Shown here: one piece after another, positions 37,276 to 48,150 of the stretch
Numbering within the stretch: the first letter of the stretch is position 1
Layout: every line of letters starts with the position of its first letter
Assembly (NCBI RefSeq): GCF_030848805.1
Contig: NC_092361.1
Coordinates: forward strand, 20,915,406-20,979,405
Source: Temnothorax longispinosus
Taxonomy: Eukaryota; Arthropoda; Insecta; Hymenoptera; Formicidae
Length of the DNA: 64,000 nt
Direction of reading: 5' to 3'
Program-made: the position numbers and the translations under genes
Notes under the pieces: model-generated
What the model saw: only the letters and a program-made list of their open reading frames with translations
What the model was told of the DNA's origin: nothing
The model's database searches: none

Positions 37276-40200
37276 TTAACTCTTCAAATAATTTAAGTCG
37301 ATTGAAGCTTCGTCATGTAAAATTTTTTTTTCTTCGCAAACAGATATAACTGTACTTTCAAGTAGATGAAATACAGAATTTAGGTTCCCAGACGTAGTAG
37401 GCAAACTATCGCGATCTACAGTCGTATTTGATTCTGATTTTATTCCTTCTAAGCATCGTCCGAGATATTTTGACTCAGGGGACTCCAATGGAAGACTTAT
37501 ATCTCTTTCCAAGCCATACTAAGGAACCAAAGAATATACGGATGATGAATGATACAAGAATACAAAAATTTATAACGAGGCACTTACTTGTTTGGAAGGA
37601 CCACAGCACGTTGCATGATTGCACGGGTTATCAGTCTTTGGACAATCCAACACGCAATCTTCCGTGGGAGTCTCTTTAATTTCGCTATTCGAATGATACT
37701 AGAATGATAGAACGATAAAAAAATGTCTTTATAATATACTAAAAGTATCTAGTAATATATTTTGCAACGTATTAAAAATATCTAGCAACAAAAGTATCTA
37801 TTTTAGAAGCAATCGTAAGTTGTTACTGAAGCACCGTTTATCCGTGAGTCGCGGATAGTTCAGTGAATGTTCACTTTACGCATCATTAACGCTGGACAAA
37901 AGATCGTGTATTAACTTCACGTGTGACTCACAGACAGATTTTTTAATCACAACTTACGATCATTCAAAGCTTTGAATGTATTTAAAAAGACTGTAACTCG
38001 GAAATTGCATGCATTTTTACTTAGTTTCTTTGCACAAACTTTTCTATTGTAATGTTTTTATATCTAAATTCTGTTTTAACCAACGTTTTGCGTTCACGCG
38101 TGCATGCACACAAATTTTTATAATGTTACTATATCTGCTTACATCAATAAATTCCGGTTGAATAGTCGTCGAGTGTATACCCTCGTTATGGAAAAATTCT
38201 TTAACTTGTTCGGCAATTTTCATATATTCTGAAAGATTTCTACATCTTATATGCGCACTAGCTATAATACGATCACCCGCCAATTGCCATACATGAAACT
38301 CATGTACAGCTAATACACCGTCCACATTCTCTAATAAACGTTGCTGTATAGCATCGACCTGTACGAATAAATTTGTAAATTAGACAATGCAAATATTTAT
38401 CGTACATCTTAAAGATCTTATATAACAAATTATAGAAGCCAGAAAAATGTTACCTGAATGTGTGTTGGCACAGTCTGCAATAGAATTAAAGCTGATTCTT
38501 GAAGTAACGGCCACACGGAACGCAGGATAAGAATGACCAATAAAAGCGATAATGCGGGATCAATGTAAAATCTATGTAGAAAAAAATAAACAAATTTTAA
38601 ATTACGTGTTCAATTCTTCAGTATCTGTATAAAATACGTCAAAATGTAGAGTATTCAATCACCTGTACTTCCACTTTGTCAGCCACACGATTAGGGCAGA
38701 CGCAATTACGATGACAGAGCCCAACGCGTCAGAAAGTACGTGAAGAAATACTCCTCGCATGTTCATCTGACTTGCATCGTGCGAATGGCCATGCGCTCGT
38801 TTTACTTGGGGTGTCGAAGGTCTATAAGCTTCGTCGTTCTCATTGTCGTCTGTGCCCACCAAGGTGCTTAGTCTATTATGACTTCGAGATATACCATGCG
38901 AGTGACCATGAGCATTTCCATGTTCTACAACAATTGCACTTATTAATATCTGCAGTTTATATATCGATAAAATAGATTAATTTTATCTGTTATATAAGAT
39001 AGATGATGTAGAAATCGATTAATTAAAAGGAAGAAATATTAGCTGTTTCTTATTAAGTGTCGCAATTATGAAACACATTGGACATCGATAACCATAAGAG
39101 TACTCAATGCTTCATGAAGTACAATAAAATAATAAAGTTTCTCCCTTAATATTAACAATATTCGTTTATTCGAGTAATCCAATATTCCCCAAATATTCAG
39201 TTTCAGAGAATTTAATATCAATAAAATAATGAAATAGATATATTAAGTATTATTGATACTTCTCCTCATCGGGGGGAGAGAATTTTTAACATTTACATTG
39301 TAGCTCCGATATTTTTTTCCTTTGCAATCTTGAGATATAAATCTATCGCAGCAACTCTACAATAAGAATTTTATTTCTCTTATATTTACAGAAGTTTTTT
39401 ATTTCAAATCTTGCTGTGTTAATACGTTTGCTAAGTAGATATACATTTAATAATCAATTTCTCTTTATCTTGACCCAAGACAAAATCTCTTGAGCACCAA
39501 TAATAAGATAACATCGCGACAATGAACAAAGAACCTTATATGCAAACAGCAATTTGAATATACAATACAGTTATCCATTATCATAATTAAGATATTAAGA
39601 TATATGATTAGACACGAGAAGGATAATTATTAAGATATAAAATAAGAGTAAAGTACTTTACAAATATTATCTAACAGAAAGAAAGTAATAGTGAAAATTT
39701 CTGTATGAGTATTCTGTATATATATTCTTCCAAATATGTGTATTAATATACAAATATTTATTATACGCAATTCTCTTTTTATACTTCTGATAACTGGGAC
39801 AATTTCAGAGAACCTTTAAATTCTTCAAAACAAGGATAAATGTCTACATCAAAATAAATATCACCCTCATATACCTCGAACAATTTAAACTTAATCGAAA
39901 ACAAATAAAATTCGATTTACACGATACTCACCATGGAACAAACATAAACCTATCACGTTCACCAGCAAGCCGAGTGCTCCAACTCCGACGAGTAGTTTGG
40001 GTTCGTGTATTTCCTCTACCTCGATAAATCTCTTACACGCCTCCACGGTAATACTAAAACATAAAGCGACCAGGAACACGGCGTTTACCAAGGCTCCCAA
40101 CACTTCGGCTCTTGCCCAGCCAAAGGTATTTTTGGACCATTTCTTCGGTGACATCTGTAATGTAAAAAGCGCTTGTAAACAATCAACAATGTTACAAAAG

Positions 40201-40433
40201 TAAAATGGTTGTCTGAAATTTTGCAAAACAAAATGCAAAATAAGCACGAAACTTACCTTCACCGAGAGAAATGCCACCACCAAAGCGGCCACATCTGATA
40301 ACATGTGAAAACTATCTGCTATTAAAGCCATCGAGTTGGTGATGTAACCGACTACGATTTCGACTAAGAAAAATAAAGCTGTCAGCCATAACATTGTCAA
40401 GAGACGACATTTTTTCCCCGTGTAACGACCCAT
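37276..40433 (-). CDS. Zinc transporter, SLC30A1/ZnT1 type (ZnT63C-like)
   Basis: Seven minus-strand exons, 40433-40257, 40154-39932, 38924-38663, 38571-38454, 38358-38143, 37698-37588 and 37518-37276, give 449 residues. The cation diffusion facilitator fold is clear. There are membrane helices with the zinc-site motifs SFHMLSD (TM2) and HVLSD (TM5), a His-rich cytoplasmic loop (HGNAHGHSHG and AHGHSHD) and a C-terminal domain with VHEFHVWQLAGDR. A Cys-rich patch (DCVLDC, then CNHATCCG) precedes the last exon. ZnT1 proteins export cytosolic zinc at the plasma membrane in exchange for protons. The ATG at 40433 lies 16 nt downstream of an acceptor, so the 5' UTR continues in an upstream noncoding exon, probably at 42040-42290. 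An alternative last exon is at 36972-36763. Confidence 0.93.
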
Positions 40434-42039
40434 GGTATCTGTGCAAACCTGAAAAGATCAAGAGAAATATGTAAGCGTTTGTGACGAAGCCGAGTACACT
40501 AAAGTATCTCAGGAATACAATCATCTCTCCGCAAAGAAAAAGTTTCTAATAATGCACAGATATTTTTATAACCCTTTGAGCCTGTAGACGGAAGAAGGGA
40601 CTGTACGACATTGGATGAGTAACTTGGTCACATTGCATTGCAAACGATAAGAATGGAAAATATATATTTCTCCCGTCACACAAATATCGGATGTTTCAAA
40701 TACCAAAAGTCAGCTGATGCGGACGAGGCGGTAACGTCGGACGCGGAAACTGTCAATCCGGGAAGGAAAACGGGATGCCGAAAATTGACGGGAACAGCCG
40801 CTCGAGATCCAGTGATATCCAATGCACCTCTTTCCCCCTCTCGTGTTCTTTGTTTGTTTACCAAGATCACACAGATCACACGCGAATTTCGGACGATCAT
40901 TCGGCGCGAGAGACCACGTCCTGATACCGCCGCAGGAGGAACGGGAGGCCTCTTTTATTCGGAGGACGATCAAGGACGACGGGATCGCGCGCTACACACA
41001 CGTGCGCCCCGAATCGTTACACGTTAAAGCAATTTCCTTTATATTCATTTACCATAAATCCGGGAGAAGGGAAAGAGAGAGAGAGAGGAGAGAGGAGAGA
41101 GAGGAAGAAAGGGAAATGAACGTGAATCACGGCGGAACGGCGAGGAAGGTACGGACGTGATTCATCGCGCGGGGAGAGAGAAAGAAGGAGATTCATGCGC
41201 CATGAATCTAGATCTAGAAGGCTTCGGTTCGGGGCGCACCGACGTGACGAGGAGATCTCGTAGCAAAAGGCAGCAGGCTTCGGGTAAAAAACTTTTGCGG
41301 CTGCGAAGTGTATCGAGTGTTGGCTCGGGAGGGTAACGGAAGAGCGCCGACGTTACCGATCGTCCTGAAACGAACGTTCGGATGAGTATTTATGTCAAGG
41401 CTGTGTGATTAACTTTAATCTCGGTTTTACTTACTTTGTTTTATCTTTTTTTTCTAGCTGTAAGAATATTACATGTCCATTTCTATCAACGTAGATGATT
41501 AACTTTAATCTCGACTCAACATCCTTCTTATCTTTTTCTAATTCTTTTAGAACTAGAAGAAGATAAAAAGCACGTTAAATCGAGATTAAAATTAACGCAC
41601 ATTGGTAAAATGGACATTAGAAAAAGATAAGAAGCAAATCAAATCGAGATTAAAATTGATTGGTTCCTACATAGGTAGGAATGGACATTACTCCCGTAAT
41701 ACGAAATTGATTTTATAATTTACAAACCTTCGGCTTCATAAATATACATACAGCGAATTTATATATATGCAATAATTATATACACACCCTGCACACACTA
41801 TAAATTTTTGTATAGTGCGCGCGCGCACACACAAATTTTTTTTCGAACAGAGAATAGTCGATATAATATCAGTGATCTTTGATCATCGCCGCGGGTTCAC
41901 CAATTGAGTAACGAAAAGTATAATCCAGAATCAGCGGCGATCGTCACAATGGTATCACAAGTATCACAACACAACGGGTGCGGAGTTGCGGAGAGCGCGG
42001 AGGAGGGGCGGAGGGGGGGGGAGGAGGAAAGGTACTTAC
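40434..42039 (-). other. 5' UTR intron of the ZnT1-type gene
   Basis: This is the interval between the first coding exon and the probable noncoding first exon. It holds G+C-richer sequence at 40700-41370, a (GA)-rich tract near 41060-41110 and a nested inverted-repeat element at 41405-41691. No coding exon was identified. Confidence 0.45.
41405..41691. mobile_element. Nested MITE pair
   Basis: An inner element at 41474-41616 has ends TGTCCATTTCTATCAACG and, on the other strand, TGTCCATTTTACCAATG, each followed by TTAA(C/T)TTTAATCTCG. It interrupts a second member of the same family: the outer left arm (GATTAACTTTAATCTCGG, 41405-41460) and outer right arm (CGAGATTAAAATTGATTGG ending GGAATGGACATT, 41640-41691) flank it. 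Other copies lie at 8571, 19014, 22109 and 53509. The elements are noncoding. Confidence 0.7.
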
Positions 42040-42290
42040 CTGCGAGAGGGAATTCGTCGCGCCCGTTCACCGTATCGCCCTCGCGTTTTCGCCCCACCGT
42101 TCGTATATCAAGTGACGCTGATTGAACACGGCGCGTGAAGAACGTTCCTGGACATGTTCCGTCGCGCGCGCGATCACGCGTACGCGCAGAACGCGTCGCT
42201 GGCAGGTACGGGCAAGGCACACGACAAGAAAAACTCACAGCGCACCGTGGCGCCCATGGCTAAACTGAGTTCGCCTTCGCGGCGCGCACA
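42040..42290 (-). promoter_or_regulatory. Probable noncoding first exon and promoter of the ZnT1-type gene
   Basis: A G+C-rich, CpG-dense block ends on the minus strand in a strong donor, CTCGCAG then GTAAGT (boundary 42040). A second donor, GCGCT then GTGAGT, lies near 42239. Both would feed the acceptor at 40449 before the ZnT1 start codon. Transcription start sites cannot be fixed from the sequence. Confidence 0.45.
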
Positions 42291-42299
42291 CCGCGGATG

Positions 42300-43490
42300 A
42301 AAAAGGGTTGGACGTTGGACGCGAGGCGGCGAGGACGAGGACGCTGACACCCGCGTTCGTAAAACCCCGCGGCCCCGTCCGCTTGCGGCCGACCAATCGC
42401 GCGGCGTTAAGCCCGTATCGGGCCTACGGATTGGAACTGAGATTTGAATTGAAATTCAATTGGAATAAAGAAGATGTGTATTGTTCTATAGATTTTATCG
42501 GAACGCTGTGGCATGTAATAAAGCATTTGTTAGATTTAAATGAGGTATAATTAAGACAATTGAGAAATTGTTGAAACTATTTGTCGGACGGATTTTATAT
42601 ATAAGGAATCTGTCATTTTTATTAGCATACGAAACGAAAACTAACTTAAGACGCTTTAATAAATTTGAGAAAAAATATTAAAATGTTGAATATTTTCAAG
42701 GAAAGCGCTTTTTAAAACTGGAAGTTAATGTCCCGAATAATTTTTTGAATTGTCCGTATAAGATATTTTATTTTTGTTTGATTAAAATGGCACGAAAGGG
42801 AAGAATGATTTTTGTGAAGATCGACAAAAAATTAAAATTTGTTTCCCGAAAAAACGATAATTTTGTTTATACATTTATTCAACTAAAAATAATTTTATTT
42901 TCATTGTTCAATTTTTTTCACTCCGAACAACTCCATGATTGTTGAACGAAATGCTACTCGACTCGCTTTAGCCGCAATTCCGTTAATAACTGATAAGGAA
43001 AACTTTTTTCGCTCATAATGAGAGCACTCGTGAGCAATCGCACAGAATGATTCGTATACAAAAGTTAGAATAAAACTGGTACATGCTTCTAATTCGCGAA
43101 AATAACAGAAACAAATAATCCTTGAAATGATAAACGGAATGTATGATAGTTTAGTTTGAGCAATTTCTCAATCGTCATCTTGTATAACAATTTTTGCAAT
43201 GAAAAGAAATCTTTGTAATGCTGGCAAGTACTTGAAAATATTTCGTACCTCAAGCTGCAGAAAAGAAAAAAAAATATACAAAGTTTTCCAATAAACAAAA
43301 AGTTAGCAATTTGCCAGCAGATTTGAACAGAATATTGCGATTGACGTTAATTTTATTGAGCTCACGTTTTATCAACAGATATCGAGAAGAATCTGTCTGT
43401 AACTATTCAAATGAAATATTCCACAGATTCTACTCGGTGTTTGCTGGCAATCTGCCATATTCTGTCAGATTCTGTTGATACTCGTCGATA
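42300..43490. other. Intergenic region
   Basis: A short G+C-rich shoulder of the ZnT1 promoter is followed by A+T-rich DNA. No gene or element was recognised. Confidence 0.5.
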
Positions 43491-44178
43491 AAAGGACCCC
43501 GCAACGGTCATGGGGGGTTTTGGCTCCCAGTCAAATTTAACAATAATGTAGGATAATTTAGTTCATAAAATGCTGATGAAAAGTGTCTATAGGCAAAAAG
43601 CCCAAAAATGGACAGTTTCCGAGATATAAGTCATTAAAGAGTGGAAAAATGAGAGTTTCAGGTTTCAGCTAATGGCAGTTTGCAACAGGCTGAATGCCAT
43701 GCTTTCACTAAAACATTTACTTGATTGCTGAATGAATTATACTTATGCACAGTATGCGTGTTCACATAGTCAAGTCAATGATCAAACCATACATAATATA
43801 ATGTCATTGCATCGAATGACATGTATGCAACATATACCGGGTGTCTGAGATCACCCGCCCACCCCTTTTCTTTCAAAAACTAAGCATTTTAGAGAAAAAC
43901 GTTTTGAACACGCATACTGTGCATAAGTATAATTCATTCAGCAATCAAGTAAATGTTTTAGTGAAAGCATGGCATTCAGCCTGTTGCAAACTGCCATTAG
44001 CTGAAACCTGAAACTCTCATTTTTCCACTCTTTAATGACTTATATCTCGGAAACTGTCCATTTTTGGGCTTTTTGCCTATAGACACTTTTCATCAGCATT
44101 TTATGAACTAAATTATCCTACATTATTGTTAAATTTGACTGGCAGCCAAAACCCCCCATGACCGTTGCGGGGTCCTTT
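43491..44178. mobile_element. Foldback element with 274-bp inverted arms
   Basis: Left arm 43491-43764 and right arm 43905-44178 are reverse complements over 274 bp; comparing them base by base I find a single mismatch (CTCCCAG against CTGCCAG). The arms begin AAAGGACCCCGCAACGG and enclose a 140-bp spacer containing ACCGGGTGTCTGAG. There is no coding sequence, and no target-site duplication was evident beside the AAAGGACC ends. This is a recently formed foldback or long-TIR nonautonomous transposon, or an inverted duplication. Confidence 0.9.
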
Positions 44179-47100
44179 ACAGCAAATATTTTGCAAGATC
44201 TGCCTTCGACAGATGACTACTTGGAGTTTCAAGAAATTTCATTTCGCAAATATAAATTATTTTCAAATTTGCTTACACGGAAACTTGAGCCATAAAACAG
44301 CAGTTTGTCGAGAACATTATGCCATGCATTTCGAAAATAGATGTAAGAGTTCATAAGCAGTATAATATATCTATATATAGCGAGAGTTGTATCTTTATTA
44401 TTTCAAATATTTGTAGCACAGGCACAATACGTTCAACTTCCGAATAAATTCGGGAATCGATCATCAATCGGTCTAATCGTCAGACATATGTAACACATGT
44501 TCTTAACGACGCGAGGTGTTCAAGAAAATGTCCATTTTCGAACGCAAAATCTATGCGCGAAAAAACATAATTCCTCTTCCTCCACTTTCTCTTTTTTTAA
44601 ATTCTTGTTCAATACGCAATTCCGCAGCAGTTTCGATATATATTCGCGATTTTCTTATATAAAAAAAAAAATTTACAAATAAAATGTACAGTTGAAGACC
44701 GAAAGATTTTGTACGCGTACAAAATATCGGATACTTAAACAACGTATTAAGTACACATTAAAGCTACGAAGGTTCTTGTGTATTTTTGGAAAATTAAATG
44801 AAACATGTATGGTAAACGTTTAACTCGGCAGTGGTAGAATTTTTGTTATCGATACGACGGAATTTATTTAGAGACCTATATAAACTTTTTTTTAGATTTT
44901 TCTTGCAGAAAATTGAGATGCGTCATTTTTGAGGAATTATTTATTATTCATAAATATTAATTAAAAACTAAGGAAAAGTAAGTTTAAGGAGAGACTGATA
45001 AATGCATCAAATGTGGAGTTAAACAAACTTCACTTCGAAATATTATGTCATTATATCAGGATTAGATTTTATAATATAAAACATATGCACGCGCGTGTGA
45101 AAGACACAAATATTATTATATACACAAAATGTAAATAACAAAATTTTATAATACAAAGTCGATCTTTATATTTATATTTACGTTTTTCGCATTACTCTTC
45201 TTAAGTTTTAAAAGTCAATCTAGAAATTCTGTACGTATATTTATATTTGAAACTTAATTGTTCTTGAAGTATCATGTATCATTTTACATATTTAATAAAT
45301 AAATTAATAAATATACTTTGATAGGATTAGAAACAAAAAAATCAAATTAAAAAAATAGTTAAGTGTATTTTTTTAAATTTATATATGAATATGAAACAAA
45401 TTTCTTCACATATAAAAAAAGTTGTGACACTTAAATTTTTTTTCTTCCTCTATTTTTACATTTATTGAGATCGATGTAAACGGATCCATGTTTACACGTT
45501 AATATTTACATTAAACGTAATTTCCTTCTAGAAACAAAATTCGAAGCTACCATCCATAGGATGGGATAAGTTACAAATTTCACACTAGAGTAAAAAAGTA
45601 TATTAGCACCGCTTCCTAAAAACCAATTCTACCGGAATATCTCTCGAAATTCCGTAAACATAGGAAATTATACTTATGATTTACGATGTCAACCTACTTA
45701 ATTCATTCTATAAATGCCCGTTCTTCACGAAAATGGCAGGATAAGAAACGAAGAATCTTAAACGTCTACAAAGCGCCTAAACAAGCTTAATTTTACATTA
45801 TGTATATTTAACTTCGACAAAAGATGATACGAATGATAACAAGTAGTAACGTCAAGATAATGAGAAATATGTATATTGGGGAACTGCAACCTATTTACAA
45901 TAAAGCAAACGTTTTTTGACTATAGAAATTAAATAAAGAGATGAAAATTCTCATCATTTAATATCAATGAGAGAAAATATTTCTCGTACGCGCGTTCTGC
46001 ATCACGCGAGTATACAAAAATGAAATGTAACATTCTCGAAATCCTAATCTTCGTTGCAGGATTCATCGTGGCTTATTGATATTTCCTTTTTATAAGATGT
46101 AAAAATAAATTTTTATAACTGTATTTTATACAGACGAAATATAACTTTCTTTTTTTACAACATTTGGCGTTTCAGTTTAGAGAGTAGTTTAAACGTGTGT
46201 ACTCCCATAAAACGATCACAAGCTTGTAAGTGTAATTTTGGATTGCATTTAGAATGCAATTTTTTTTTGCAGGATATTTCGCCTAGCCCTGGTGGTACCA
46301 CTGCCGGGTTAAGGATGAACTGGGTCCAGAGTACCATACATCTGAATTTATTACAAAGTCACATTTATTATCACGATTCAGCTATCTCAGCATCATCGAT
46401 AATACGAATCTGGTGTAATACTATTTACAATCTACCGAAATAAACGCAATAATCGGTAGTAATAGCAATAGCGTCTTTCAAATCTCTTCGGAAACTCCCC
46501 CTCCTATCATTTACTTTCACCTCGTTGATATATTTTTCTTTTTTTAATAAGTGTGCTGAAAAATCGGTATAAATGTAACCTACGAAAAGGAGTAATATTA
46601 CCGCAATAATCGTTCAATTGTAGCTTAGACAAAATTTGGAAGAACTGTAACGCCGTTTTTCATCTTTCTTCTTTACGTTTCCCTACTTCTACTATTGCCA
46701 ACGCTAATTTATCCGGTAGTTTTATTTTATTTTTATTTTAGAAAAATCGAACGGATACTCGTTGAATAATTATATCACGAGTACGAGGTCGATTGAACGT
46801 GTCACAGTTTACAGCTCGAGCACCATATTTGGCTAATGTCAATAATAATTAAAAGCAAATTGAAATGAAATTTCGACAAGTCTAAAATCGCTACCTCACT
46901 TCTCCCACTTTCTTTCTCTCCCCTCTGTCTGTCTTGATTTGCTATCATTTACGCTACGTTGCGACATTGTCGATAAACTTCGATTGATATTAAATACGAT
47001 CTAATGCTAATTCACTTACGTCTAGATCACTACAATCGGGTATTATTAACGATGAGCGTTCAATTAGTTTTCTCTCGCTGCGTCCCGCGATGTTGGCTAC

Positions 47101-48150
47101 TACGGCACTTGACTAATACTGACGCGCTGTTTTCGTTTGTTTTTTCCCCCTAAACTTCTAATACCTTACACGCTATCATCACGTCTAACAATAAATTTAA
47201 CTCGAACAACGGTTCCCTATTTTTATCTATCAATATTCTCAACTGTCCTAGCGACCAACATCGTGTTCGAAACAGCAGTTTAAAATTCGTTTATATAAAG
47301 TGCTACAGGTCTTCCACAATTTTTCTAAGATAAGTAATAATTACTTCGTAATAGTTTTGCTAACCAGCGACCGTCCGCCCTACTTGGCTTGGGCTGGGGA
47401 TCGGGGAGACGCAGGGCGGCGGTATGGTATCTTTCTTTTTTTTTTCTTCTTTTTGATTGGTATCGATCTAAATCTAGTATTTGGACGAAGTGCGAGGATG
47501 GGTCGTGCGTGCTTTTGCTTCCTAAATCGAGCGTGCGCAAGTTCTTATAATCTTTTTTTTTTTACTCGTAGTCGTAAGCTTTACTTTCTTGTTTCCTTGA
47601 CCAGAATTACGATTTATCTTCGTTAATAATTAATAATTTACTCGATACGTATATTCTCGAAAAAAAAAGGAGAAAAAGAATGTTATTATTGCATGTGTAA
47701 AACGAACAGTGGCGGAAATCATGGAGCAGCCCTGAGAGAGAGCGAACAACGCATCTGGGAGTAGTGCATGTGCGCCTATGTATTCGCGCGCGCGCGCATG
47801 GTTGTGTTGTATGTGTGTATGTCTGTTTTGCGTATGTGTAGATCTGTCGAGTATAATTTGTCGTGTATGTGTGTGTGTTGTGTGCGCGCGCGTACGTCCA
47901 CACGTATGAATCTCATGAGGATGAATGTTTCACTCAACGTGTAAATTGCGAATTTACTTATAATTTACTCTTTTTAACGTTTGCTTTAACCTCAAGTCTT
48001 AAGAGTCGTGTGACGCGTATCCGCGCACCCGTGCCTCGAGTTTGTATACAAGTGACAACCTTCTACGCTGAATATCGACACTTCTGCAACAGAATTAACA
48101 GATTGTCACGTAAGAGACATATATTTCACGACAATATTTGCAACGATGTG
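44179..48150. other. A+T-rich intergenic region downstream of Eip63E
   Basis: No coding sequence could be supported on either strand. If Eip63E uses the donor at 48182, its true last exon might lie somewhere here, but I could not find one encoding the expected family C-terminus. A GT/CG-alternating tract lies at about 47790-47890. Confidence 0.5.
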
